A stretch of DNA of 64,000 bases from Sipunculus nudus. Its lineage: Eukaryota; Annelida; Sipuncula; Golfingiida; Sipunculidae. Under the pieces are notes generated by a model. That model did not search any database, was not told where the DNA came from, and saw only the letters and a program-made list of their open reading frames with translations. Numbering within the stretch: position 1 is the stretch's first letter; each line of letters starts with the position of its first letter. The DNA lies in assembly GCA_026874595.1 (NCBI GenBank), contig CM049313.1, positions 40,826,659 to 40,890,658 of the forward strand, given 5' to 3'. Shown here piece after piece: positions 27,096-38,152 of this stretch. Position numbers and translations under genes: made by a program.

Positions 27096-28041
27096 AGGGA
27101 GTGGTTGTTTAGCAATGCTCAACAGCAACACAATACTCTTGATTGTAGCAACTGCTGAGGGTATATTTACGTTGCTGCTACTCGTTCTAATCAATGACGT
27201 CATGTTTGTCGAATGTTGATCAGTGGTAACGACTGAAAGCTATAATATACATACATTAAGCAATTTGCAGTGCTTTGTACAGTTCCCGGTCAGGGCACTC
27301 AGATTAAGAATTAACATCAATGCTTTGAAACAGCAGTTCCTATACAGCAAATAAACAAAGCAGGTGCTTCCTTTTGGACATCTTGCTTAGATTCAGCTGC
27401 TTTCAATCGCCGTCAACTGTCGTCGTTCTGTCAGGGAGACGCGCGTTCCTAAACGTGATAATGTGCTTTAGATCTGATTACATCAGACCAGTGTGATTTT
27501 TGAATCAATTCATGGCGTGTTCGTGACAATATATATATGAACTCTTTATGTCTCAGTCATGGGCGCAGGTTAAATATATTTAATTATTGAGGTAAAGTCA
27601 TTAGTGAGGGAAATAAAGACACCTGGCCATTTAAACACTATGTGAACATGAAGCCCCTGGCAAGGATAAAATTGTGAAGCATCTTCCTATCAACATATAA
27701 AGAAGAACATTTGCTGAAATATTGTCTCCTCTTTTTTAATGTACACGATATATTTAAGCATTTAAGGGAGGGGCTGGGGGCTGATCAATTTAATTCTATA
27801 TTCATACATGTAGATGGACCTACTTAAGTTCCCCCATGTGCAAAACCACCGATTTCATTTTTTTTCCTTCTACAATTTTCTATTTGCGCTGGGTCTCCAA
27901 TATAACTTATTTCAAAAATTAGATTTTGGAAACAATTTTAAACCGAGGTCACTGATTTTTTATATTTAGTTTTGACCTTGACCTTAGTCCCAAGGTCGCA
28001 CACTCCTTAGCCGACTTCCTATTGTCGCCCAGCTGTTGGCC

Positions 28042-28078
28042 TCTAGTGTGTGTGTATGTGTGTGTGTGTATGTGGGGG
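28042..28078. repeat. (TG)n microsatellite
   Basis: TG dinucleotides interrupted by TATG, ending in a G run. Confidence 0.85.
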
Positions 28079-28157
28079 GTTGAATAAAACCTACCGAGTA
28101 CAGTACCGGTGTTATAATCTATTAACGGGATTAATGAGAAGACCATCTAGCTATACT

Positions 28158-28296
28158 GTTACTGATACTGATATTTGCAGACTGGTTGTGATTTCTGTTT
28201 AATTGACTCTCATTATTTAGATTTATGATACTGATATTCTCCCTATCTGCATACTGGTTGAGATTTCGATTTTATTGACTCTCATTATTTAGATTT
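28158..28296. repeat. Imperfect tandem duplication, about 70-bp unit
   Basis: Both halves carry GATACTGATATT, CTGGTTG-GATTTC and an identical ATTGACTCTCATTATTTAGA block. They differ by a small insertion and point changes. Confidence 0.75.
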
Positions 28297-31200
28297 TCTG
28301 ATTCGATGAAAATCATAGTCATGAACAATAATAATCTTGAACAATGACCAGAGTTTAACCTTCTAGGTTCTCAGACATTTTTCCTCTTCGTGTGTTCAAC
28401 TATTTATTTTCGACCTCTATAGAGATCTCAGATTTTTTCCTTACTAATCGGATTGTCTAAATATAACATGTACTCTTTAAATGGACAAAAAATGGTCAGT
28501 TTTTCACAATGAACCCTCCCTGCACGAAGCTCGGATGAATTTTAGTTAGCCTAACTAATTCTACCATTCTTCAGATGCGCAGGGATAAAATTTGAAAGAA
28601 ATCAAGCTACTTATAGTGAGAAATGATGGGACCTGATATTTATAGAACCTATATTTAACCACCATACTTTCTTCTTGGAAAAATATATTTAAATGGTTAC
28701 TCCTTCAGTTCCCCCTCTTGTTAAAACAATAGCATATCCAGATTATGCTGCTGGACCAGTGCCTGATTATACCGCATTCGCAAATGTCTGCGACCGATTT
28801 CAAGCCGAAGACTTGATGTTTATACGCACGGGCTACGTCTGCTGAAAAAAGTAACCTGAAAATATACATAAGTGAGACGAATCTTTAGGGATACTATTAC
28901 AGGTGATATAAAGGTGGTTACCTTGGCGACAAATATAGAAAATATGGATATAATTTGGAGACGTCGGACTGAGATAGTTCGATGTATTTATTGATAAAAA
29001 AGTCGAAAGTCATATATATATTCCTTTTAAAATCGCTCATTTCTCTCTAATTTCTGATTGTGATGACTATGAAAATTATAATTTAATTATGAGGATGATA
29101 AAATTACTCCATTCTTAATGCTGAACGGAATGCCATTTATCACGGAATTGTGTGAACCTGAGAAGTGCAGATGTTCTTATTTTACTTATTTATTAAAAAG
29201 CTACATTTGCCCTAATTTCAAAAGAAGCATTTCTTAAAGATGTCAAAATAAAGAGCAATAAAGCCTATCACAAACAATTTACTTACGCATTGTTTTGCAC
29301 TCAATAATTTTATCCGGAAGTATTTCTAAACACAAATAAATTGAATAAATAACTGCAGAGATGAACGCCCAGATTTCAGTATGGACATCCCGATAAACTT
29401 TGCAAGTTTAATTCACGCGAAGAAAAGGTTTCCATAAAAAAATCTAGTATTAAAAAAACGCCCCCGCACACACAAGCCCTGCATCAACGAGACGTCCAGG
29501 TAGAGAAATATTGTCGTGTGGAAGTAGTCTGCATACCTTCCCTAGAGCAGCTGCTTTAATAGATATATCTAAAATCCATCTGGATTAGATGAAAGTCGTG
29601 CTGATGGAGCGATAAAACAGACTGTGCGTGGGTGGCCCGGCTGAAATATGAACTCCTCAGCTAAATCCAGGTACTTGCTTAATCAGCGTAGTGGAGACTA
29701 GGGCGCTCTCCATGCCAGACGCGAACCTGCAGGTTTTTTCGTCGTCCCAGGTGACACAACTACCTGGCGAAGCAGACTTTTCTATCTATGGCTTCTCCTC
29801 TTGCATATTTTCCCCTTTGGCTCTAAATGGCTTTGACTTGTTCAAATAAATATTTTATATCATTTAGGGAAGTGTTTGTTTTTTTTTTCAAATGCTCCAC
29901 AACAGGCATTATGTCTATAGGTCGTTGACGTGTAGGGCAACGTTAACTCAGTGACATTAATTCAACTGCCTGAGCATATTGGGTTAATTAAGTATAAGGT
30001 GGGTTATACAAAACACGTGCCTATTGCATTAGATTTTAGATCACTGATTTTGAAATCGCAATATGAAGAATATGATACGGATCATAAATATGTTTAAGAT
30101 GCACGATGAATTGTCTAATTAAAGGACAACGTAAACAGCGTGGTGTTTTCTTTTTTAATGTTTTCATTTGCTTAAGGTAATTGGTGCAATTTCAAGCGTA
30201 CACGATATTTTAATATTTAGAAACATTCGGTCCACAATTCCCGTGTTCGACTATTTATCCAGGTAACTGATGGCCGCCCGAGAAGCAGTACTTTGTAATC
30301 TATCCTTCCATTTGTTCGAGTGTCGTCCCCAGGGACATTGCTTCGAGTTCCCAAGTATGGGGGGAAGTTTAGCAGCCGAAGCTAACGAAAATGGTTTGTT
30401 GATGAATTCATCTACGGCCAGCAGATGTCTTGCATTTGGCGCACCGTATGTCTTTGTAGATACAATAGATACATGTGTTACAGGCTGATGGAGTCTTTTT
30501 AGTTACAGTATAATTTCAATTAAACCACAATCAGTGCTACACGCCTACGGTTATCGTGATATTTAGGATAAGAAAAAAATGTTAGAAAGTGGTTAATATG
30601 ACACGCACAGCGGAACAGGGTAGAAAATGATTAATTGATGATCTGTATGAACAGACGTGTTCACATCTTATAAACTTGCAATCGAACATAATGATAACTG
30701 TCTGTCTCATGTAATGTGAGCATGGCTAAAAACAGTCATCTAATGACTAAAAAATAAATGACTATCACGGAAATATGTCGGACAGAACGCTATTCAAAGT
30801 ACAATGCCCTATTATATACCGCACAAAATATGCATTTCCAATAATATTAAACTGGTCAGATTTTTACAATGGTTTGTACTTTATATGGTATTTAATCCCT
30901 ATTATATAGCGTGATACCCTACGATGTTTGAAATAATTCAGCTAGTGTTTTTTGCCATTTTTCCTCGCTTCAATGACACACGGATTGGGAATTTGTTGCC
31001 CAAAATAAACTCGGAGTTTCTTTAAAAGCCGGTAAAAGAACGCATTGTTTAATCAATGGTGAGTTATGATCATGTCAACACTATCAGAAATAAAGTTGAA
31101 GCCAGACTTTAATAAGCGCCTTTCTGCACTAGACTACTTGCAAACAATAAATTAAAATAACTTACAATATTCAAAGTGCTTTTAGTACTTACTTTAAGGT

Positions 31201-32544
31201 ATATGAAAATACCTTCCAAAAGAACAGAGGCTAAATGGTAGACTCAGGACCATTGTGTTTTGGCTTCCTGTGGTTATATAGGTTCAGCCTAAAAAAGAAA
31301 ACAGGCACTTATCACAACGTACCGATTAGGTGGGCGATATAAAAAACATCAATAGACCCCTTTCCTTGCCCTCACTTATCAAACTAATCAAAGCGTATCT
31401 ACAACCTGAAGATAATTAGAATTAAGTTACAGACATTTGTACAGATGAAGTGTTCTAGTTTAAACAGAGGGCTACAAATTCGACGAAAAAGACCTCCGAG
31501 GAGAAATTTATCATTTTTTCCCAGTATTTGTTCATTTCTGGACAGAGCGATATTTTAATAAATAACGATCCTGATCCCTTGTATACGTTGTAAACGTTTC
31601 TTTAAAAGAACTTCTTCAGTCGGACTGTGATGAATAAAATGGTCATAACGACAATCTTCTATATTTCATTTCTTTTTTAAAATATTTTATATTATATGTG
31701 TGTGTGTGAATGATCATTTAGAATTGTTAGATGTGTATAAAACTAAATATATGGACCTTACATAGGCCTGCAGGTATAGCTTTTAAACGAAGATTATAAT
31801 AAGGAATAACGCACATTGGCACTGGTCGAGGTTTTTGGAATGTTTGTTCCCTTTTCACGTGTTTGTAATTTTTATTTGTTTATAATTGAATCAAAACATA
31901 GTTTTATTAATGTTAAACATATAGGGTGTTCTTTAGGAACAGCGATAATCGGTTTTTGAAATGCAAAAAGCCAAGCATTGTATGATTAATATGAAACTTA
32001 TTTATTTTGTAATTCAGAATAAAAACAGTTGGTCCAGAATGGCCTTCATCCACTCCAGAGAAAACTTACAGTAAAAATAGCTCTCTTTCAAGTTCTTTCA
32101 GTTAACTTTGTCTTTCTTGTTAAAAGAAAAAAACAATGCCTTCCCTATAATATCTTGCGAAATGCAAATCCACATACTTCTTGAGAAACATATATTTATG
32201 TACAGGCGATAGGTACAGAGAATATATTATTCAAAATACAATAGTTTAAGTTGCTGCAAATAATGTTGAACCTTCCGGCAGTAAAATACACTCTATCACA
32301 TTTTCGTTTCATATACCTATGTAAAATGACATATAGTACAAAATAAAAATACATTTATGATTGTATGGGAATTACTTTTAATATATATATATATATATAT
32401 ATGCATAATAACATCACTTATGTGAATATCTATATGTTATAGTATGTTATATCAATAGTTAATATTATTTGGTCTACCCCGGAAGTCCATGGTCTTAACA
32501 TTTTACAAAGTCTTAATGCATAAAAAGTCAGAGTATGTTAACAG
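28297..32544. other. No gene recognised
   Basis: 4.2 kb without a recognisable gene. One ATG-initiated frame at 30,270-30,488 (72 aa) has no identifiable domain. A TA tract lies at about 32,381-32,402. Confidence 0.45.
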
Positions 32545-32850
32545 GATCGTCTATATGGGGGAAGGGGGCTATATATCCCCCCCCCCCCAACTTTTTAGCA
32601 AGGGGGATGGTCAATGTAACCCCCTGGTATTCAGAAAATAATATTTACATAATGGAAATAAAATATATTAATAATTAAAATTAAAGACTGTTGTTCAATG
32701 TATGAGTTCATAATGAAATATTATATATCTAAACAAGGTTTAGAATTAATATTTACTGGAAACATAAGATTTTATTTAATTGTTATGTATTTGAAATGTA
32801 AAATACAGACGCTTAAAGATTCATCACCCCAACCCCCGCCTCCCCCACAC
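32545..32850. repeat. Dispersed repeat, copy 2 (related to 8,016-8,290)
   Basis: GGGGGAAGGGGGCTATATATCCCC plus a C-run, then CAACTTTTTAGCAAGGGGGA, TGGTCAATGTAA, TTTACTGGAAACAT and CAGACGCT follow the same order and orientation as the copy at 8.0 kb. Confidence 0.6.
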
Positions 32851-33089
32851 ACACCCTTAAGGATACATTGCAGCCACTGTATGTTAATAAAAACATCATA
32901 TATTTTACATTACAAAAGTAAGCAATCATAATGCTGTTATTCTAAATATATCAGGCTTGTAAAAACCTTTTTCAGTCCACTTTTCATTTTGAATCTTTAA
33001 GATGAGATTTTGCTATTGTTAACATATAATACCTATTCTGAGTTAAAATCCTAAACAAAGGTTACACCTGTCACCTTTTTAAGTTTTTG

Positions 33090-33876
33090 TGTTACAGAAC
33101 CTAATATCAGACTATGTAAGTAAAAATCAGATTCGGTAACACCAGGCAGCGTGTAATGTCTAGGGGAATGAATAAAGATGTCAGTGTTTTTTGTTAACAA
33201 ATAGTTAAAATTTATTCTTAAAACAACCCTTACATTACAATACACATAATCAATACAATTAAACAGTATAACAACTGTACAACAGTAAATCATTAGAATT
33301 ACACAGTATATTAAATATAGCGTACAGTACCTGGATACCGCCACTGTCACAGCAACAACCAGTCCTTCAATACGTAAAATCCAGATGAACAGTTCACACC
33401 AATCTTCTTAGAGAAAATAGTCCAATGTAATTATTTAATCAATCTGTTGTAATCCAAATGTGAAGTTCTGGTAGTGATTCCAAAGGTAAACTGAAGACTA
33501 TATAAAATCCGTCACAATTTAGAAGAAGATTTATAACTGCTGCAATTATCGGAAAGGTCCACAAACTGACTCACACTCTTCTGTGTCCGCTGGAATATTT
33601 CTCTCTCCTGATTCCTCTAAACACAACCCCTAATTAATAGCTTCTCCCCAAACATTAAAATCGAACAATCCAAAGAACCCAACAATACACAATACACACG
33701 CGAGAAAAGAACAGACTAGAACAAAGAACATTGTGTTTCTACACCTCAGACCCCACACGTGAGCCGGTACCAAGCCAGGCGATGCTGCCATAGCAACAAG
33801 CTATGCGTGCCATCCGAACCAAATGTCAACAACACATGGAACACCCCTACGCACAATAAAACAGACATCTTTAACA
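33090..33876 (-). repeat. 3' LTR of gypsy copy A
   Basis: About 787 bases. Its right part (33,496-33,876) aligns with the 5' LTR pieces at 38,153-38,953 and 59,531-60,292. Terminal TGTTACAG at 33,090 faces TTTAACA at the other end (CTGTAACA in the copy at 60.29 kb), the short inverted repeat expected of an LTR. The left half (33,090-33,495) has no partner in the window because the other LTRs are deleted there, so the left edge rests on the terminal motif alone. Confidence 0.7.
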
Positions 33877-33889
33877 CTCCCCCTCCTGC
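33877..33889 (-). other. Polypurine tract of gypsy copy A
   Basis: On the minus strand GCAGGAGGGGGAG lies directly before the TGTTA start of the 3' LTR, the position where plus-strand synthesis is primed in LTR retrotransposons. Confidence 0.65.
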
Positions 33890-34008
33890 AAGAAAAAAGA
33901 AAGTTTTCTAAAAAAAACTTTCTTTTTATAATCACAATCATTAAATTTTTACAATATTTCAAAATTATCTTATTTACAACATTACATAAACATCTCGTTT
34001 ACAACATT

Positions 34009-34540
34009 TCATAAACATCTCGATAAGCAATCAGCAAGTACATTGTCTTTCACTTTAATATGTCTGATTTCAAGATTGTAATCCTGTAAAAACAAACTCC
34101 ATCTCAACAATCTATGATTTTTACACTCCAACTTGTTCATGAACTTGAGGGGATTGTGATCACTGAAGCCAATGATAGGCTTGACTGATATAGTAACATT
34201 AACTTCAAAATGTTGCGATGCCAAAATCAAAGCCAAACATTTCTTTTTCAGTGGTGGAGTAGTTTTTCTCGTTTGCATTAAACTTTCTTGAAAATATAAC
34301 AAATTGGATGATCTATGCCATCACTGTCCTCTTGTAACAACCAGAACCAGCAGCAGTAATACTAGCATCTACAGCTAAATTAAAAGGTACATCAAAGTCT
34401 GGAGCTGCTGAGACTGGTGAACTTTGCAGAACTGCTTTCAAATTCTGAAATGCATTTTCACACCGAACATTCCTTGCAAATTTTTGCTTCTTCTTTAACA
34501 AATTAGTCAAAGGTTCAGCTACAGCAGAAAATTTGGACAA
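34009..34540 (-). pseudogene. Gypsy RNase H domain (copy A)
   Basis: Two frames (34,313-34,540 and 34,009-34,302) carry the end of the RT connection (FQNLKAVLQSSPVSAAPDFD), the first RNase H strand FNLAVDASITAAGSG with its catalytic Asp, SDHNPLKFMNKLECKNHRLL and KDNVLADCLSR with the last Asp. The segment between the two frames is shifted. It is the last domain before the polypurine tract, so RNase H ends the polyprotein. Confidence 0.85.
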
Positions 34541-34559
34541 AAATTTCTGTAGTTTCCAA

Positions 34560-35270
34560 CCATACCAAGAAAACGTATTATGTTTTCTGGTCGAGGAAAC
34601 GCAGAAATAGCACTAATTTTAGTATCAACAGGTTTTACTTGACCCTGCCCTACACTATGACTCAAAAAAGTTACTTGTGCATGATAACAGTCAGATTTTA
34701 CTATGTTGACGGACAGACGTGCTTCACTGAGTCTTTCGAAGAGGTCGCGAAGAATTTGCAGGTGTCGCTGTACACGATAAGGTCATCGATATATGCGTCG
34801 CAGCCCTGAATGTCCTAGACAACCATATGGATGAGGCTCTAGAACGTGGCAAGCGAGTTCTTCATGCCAAACGGCATAACTTTATACTGGTACAGTCCTT
34901 GCGGCGTCACAAATGCGGACACTTCTTTCGCTCGTTCTGTCAGCGGAACTTGCCAGAATCCTTTTAGCAAGTCAAACTTGGAGTCATATCTGGAGCTACC
35001 GACTCTATCAATACAATCATCGATCCTCCGAATCGGGAACGTGCCAGTCTTGGTGACAGAGTTCACTTTTCGATAATCTGTGCACATACGGTAACTTCCA
35101 ATAGGTTTTGGCACAAGAATACATAACTCCCGTTACTGTTACTAGGTCCAATAAAATCATTGTCCAACAAATATCGAACCTCATCTTGTAGATTCCTTTG
35201 CTTTTCTTGATTTAGTCTTAAGGATGCTGCTTGAATGCGCTTGCCTCACCAACATCGACAACTTGGTACA
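34560..35270 (-). pseudogene. Gypsy reverse transcriptase domain (copy A)
   Basis: The main frame (34,839-35,114) reads PKPIGSYRMCTDYRKVNSVT, FDLLKGFWQVPLTERAKEVSAF and LYQYKVMPFGMKNSLATF, blocks 2-4 of gypsy RT. The catalytic YIDD is intact in the next frame at 34,782-34,793. Upstream in another frame lies the N-terminal RT block (QDEVRYLLDNDFI). At least two frameshifts divide the domain. Its 5' neighbour is the integrase C-terminus rather than protease. Confidence 0.88.
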
Positions 35271-35278
35271 TTACTGCA

Positions 35279-35700
35279 TTATTGCAGTGCGGTAAGGTGT
35301 GCCAGTTTAGCATCCAGGGTGTTAAACACGTCTCGGTTTTTAAGGAGTACTGTGCCAGACGGAATGTCTACATCACACTTACAATCAGTATCCACTTTAA
35401 CTGGGGCAGGGTCAGTTTTAACAAAATTAACAGCAGTAACATTATGCACAACATCTGATGTGCTACATCTGTCATAATATGGTTTCAACATGTTAATATT
35501 GCACAGTTGTTTTTACGCCTATCTGGTGTTCACAGTATGTAATTTAAATCACTGACTTTCTTCTCGACAATGTAAGGACCAAAATGCCTAGCTTGGGGAG
35601 GTCTGTCAGGGATAGGTAGCAAGGTAAGGACCTTTACACCAGGCTCAAACGTCCTACTAACAGTGTGCTTGTCATACTTTGTTTTAATTTTACTTTGTGC
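35279..35700 (-). pseudogene. Gypsy integrase C-terminal domain with GPY/F motif, joined to RT (copy A)
   Basis: The minus strand encodes a FGPYIVEKKVSDL-type GPY/F module (Gly-Pro-Tyr at 35,572-35,580), then the NMLKPYYDR block, then a linker that runs on into the RT N-terminus. The GPY/F module is found in Ty3/gypsy and gammaretroviral integrases and not in copia. Its position just 5' of RT documents the unusual gene order. Confidence 0.82.
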
Positions 35701-36621
35701 AAGTTTTATATTAGACTTTGCATTCTCACAAGCATTATACTAGTATATGTAGTTTAGTTCAAAAGTCTGAGACATACTACAATAAACTAAGAGAATCCGG
35801 ATTTTCACACAAGAGTTTTTCTTTAAACCGGTTTTAATGGATACTCAGTTCAAGGTCCATGTCCGAAAACTAGTTCAAAGCGACTGAAGCCCAAGGACTC
35901 TAGAAAGGATTCTCTGACAGCAAACAGCAATAGGTGGATTCCTTCATCCCGGTCTTTCTGTGTGTCATAATAATAAGTCCTTATCATTTTTTTTTAATGT
36001 CTGGTGAAAACGCTCGAGGGCGCTCTGACTTTCAGGATGGTATGGCGAAGAGCTGTACTGTTTTATACCTGACTCAAGCATAACTGAAATAAGCCAGACA
36101 TAAAATTAGACCCTTGGTCAGACTGGACGTTTTTTGGTAATCCAAAAGTTGTAAAAAAACTTGGTCAGAGCCTTGACAATACTGTTGGCATTAATTTTGC
36201 GCAATGGTATTGCCTCAAGGAACCAGGTAGATGCGCACATAATTCTCAGCAAGTATTCATGTCCAGTTTTTGTTTTGGTCACTGGTACAACACAATCAAC
36301 AGTTATCCTACTAAATGGTTCGTCGAAAGCAGGAATAGGCCTAAGTGGGGCTTTAGGATAATTTTGATTGGGCTCGCCTACCATCTGGCATGTATGGCAT
36401 GATTTACAATATTGAACAACATCTTTCCTCAGGTAAGGCCAATAGGAGTGTGTACTAACTTTCTGATCAGTTTTATTTATACCTAAATGGCCAGATAAAG
36501 GAGCCTCATGTGCCATGCTAAGAATTTCATTGCGATTGCTTTTGGGCATTACTATTTGATTTTTGATGGTCCACTCATCTTCAGCGCATACATCAGGTGG
36601 TCGCCATTTACGCATAAGCAC
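35701..36621 (-). pseudogene. Gypsy integrase, zinc finger and DDE core (copy A)
   Basis: The 36,118-36,621 frame begins with the H2C2 zinc finger (APLSGHLGINKTDQKVSTH, then CKSCHTCQ), then the core with FSRITVDCV carrying the first catalytic Asp, and goes on to IVKALTKFFYNF. Beyond a frameshift at about 36,118 the core continues through QSDQGSNF (second Asp) and the region matching ERFHQTLKNM (Glu), with several stops down to about 35,760. The order finger, core, GPY/F is normal inside integrase; only its place before RT is unusual. Confidence 0.85.
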
Positions 36622-36900
36622 TCCATAGAATCAAACTGGGTTCTGTCACAGCTTCTTTTATCAGTATCAGGGTCCTTATGCTGTACCGCGATAAGTTCTG
36701 ACCTTGAAAATGCTGCATCCTGTACGGCGAGTCGTCAGACAAGTCAATAGTGACTCCCAGAGTGTTATTATCTGGATTATTCTCATGTGCGTTTTTTTTT
36801 GTGGCCATAGATGTAGTTACAACACATGAAGGATACAAACCAGGAATTTCCTGACTTTCAGGATCAGTGTCCTGATCATGTGACGGCATTTCTGTCACTA
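36622..36900 (-). pseudogene. Gypsy linker between protease and integrase (copy A)
   Basis: Acidic, low-complexity segment containing YPSCVVTTSMA and NPDNNTLGVT. In the second copy the same segment reads YPSCAVTRSMA, a motif that commonly follows the protease in invertebrate gypsy elements. No enzymatic domain was recognised. Confidence 0.6.
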
Positions 36901-36912
36901 TTGGTACGTGTT

Positions 36913-37269
36913 CTACTTTGTCACCTGCATAACATTGCTCAGTAGCAACTGAATTCCCTTAAAGGGTAAAGTAGTTCTTGTTCCGACAGTAATATTCCCA
37001 AAAATTAAATCTGACTTTAAATGTATACTGCGAAGTGGATCTGAAGTGTGCTTGTCTGAAAACAAACCATTAACAAGTGCATGTGCACCAGTAAAAGACC
37101 TATTAGAAAATGGCAAAGTGTTTGCTAACATGAGAGTTTGGCCTGAACCTGAGTCCCTCAAAATTCTAGTAGGGGTAGAATCTGAAAAATCCCTCAAAAG
37201 TGATACAAAGCCATCATGTATGAATGGCTCAAATAACACAAAAGAAATCAACAACCTTATTACAATCAA
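36913..37269 (-). pseudogene. Gypsy aspartic protease (copy A)
   Basis: The frame contains FEPFIHDGFVSL, then RILRDSGSGQTLMLANTLPF, with the active-site triad as DSG (37,147-37,155). The corresponding codons in copies at 58,514-58,522 and 63,771-63,779 read DTG, the usual gypsy and retroviral form. Downstream strands include TLPFKGIQLLL. The length after the active site is normal for a retropepsin; the C-terminal end seems frameshifted. Confidence 0.8.
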
Positions 37270-38152
37270 TATTTTTTCTTCAGCAGAAACAAACTTCTGT
37301 TCGTCATAAGAGGACCTGGCCTCATTTGAAATACTCTCGCAAGAGTCGTAAAAGGACTTAGCCTTAGTGGATTAGTGGATACTCCTCGCAGGAGTCTTGA
37401 AAGAACCTAACATTATTAAATTTCTCGCAGGAATCAAATGAGGTTTTTTACCCCGCAAGCTACGGATTCTTCTTTGGAGTCAGACGGCAGGTTTGCCTAC
37501 GTAGCTTCAAACTATTTTAAGAGCCAATAAAGGAGTTGTACCCCTTATTTACATGAAAAAAGCTGGGCTCTTGTACTATGCTATGCCTAGATTTTGAAAC
37601 AAAACCAGGAGGTTTGCTCTTGGGTTTATTTGCAAGTTTCCAGCAGTCTGATATTAGATGACCTTCCTTTTTGCAGTAATTACAGATTTTCTTTGAAAAT
37701 GACTGGTCTTTGTTAGATTCAGACAGAGTGGACGTGGACTGAGATGTAGCAACGGACTTTGTTGAACTATCAGGACTACAAGTGCTGGGTGACTGCGCCT
37801 TAAACTTCTTCTGACCATACTGATTTACATTCTTTTTTGTGAATGACTAGTTTGAATTTTGTGTGTTAATGAATAGTCATCAGCTAATTGAGCTGCAATG
37901 TCCAGTGCTTCAGGACATTTCTCATCAAAACAAGTTTTAACATCTGCGTTAATGCAGCGCTTAAATTCTTCAAGCAAAATCAGCTGGCGCGAATTGTCAT
38001 AGTCTTTCAATACATTTTTAGAACTACACCAGCGATCAAACTACTTTTCTTTTGTCTTAGCAAATTCTACTAGGTCTGATTTTTGCGCTTTTCCCAATCA
38101 CTGAATTTCTGGGGGTTAGCCTTCGGAAGTAGCTCATAACCTTTTAGGATTA
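37270..38152 (-). pseudogene. Gypsy gag with CCHC zinc knuckle (copy A, N-terminus deleted)
   Basis: From the LTR junction the minus strand reads a capsid-like helix region (NPQKFSDWEKRK, then LILLEEFKRCINADVKTCF and ALDIAAQLADDYSLTHK), a Ser/Thr-rich linker and the nucleocapsid knuckle CNYCKKEGHLISDC (C-X2-C-X4-H-X4-C, near 37,650-37,690). A C-terminal part follows with three short repeats carrying DSC/DFC. The start of gag is missing because the frame runs straight into LTR sequence at about 38,153. Frame breaks are present. Confidence 0.8.

Noticed and set aside
30270-30488. 72-aa ATG-initiated frame (MAAREAVLCNL...)
   Set aside because: No domain, no splice or promoter context; length is within chance for this window.
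33085-33089. Target-site duplication of gypsy copy A
   Set aside because: TTTTG on the left and CTTGC (copy A) or TTTGC (copy B) on the right do not match; not claimed.
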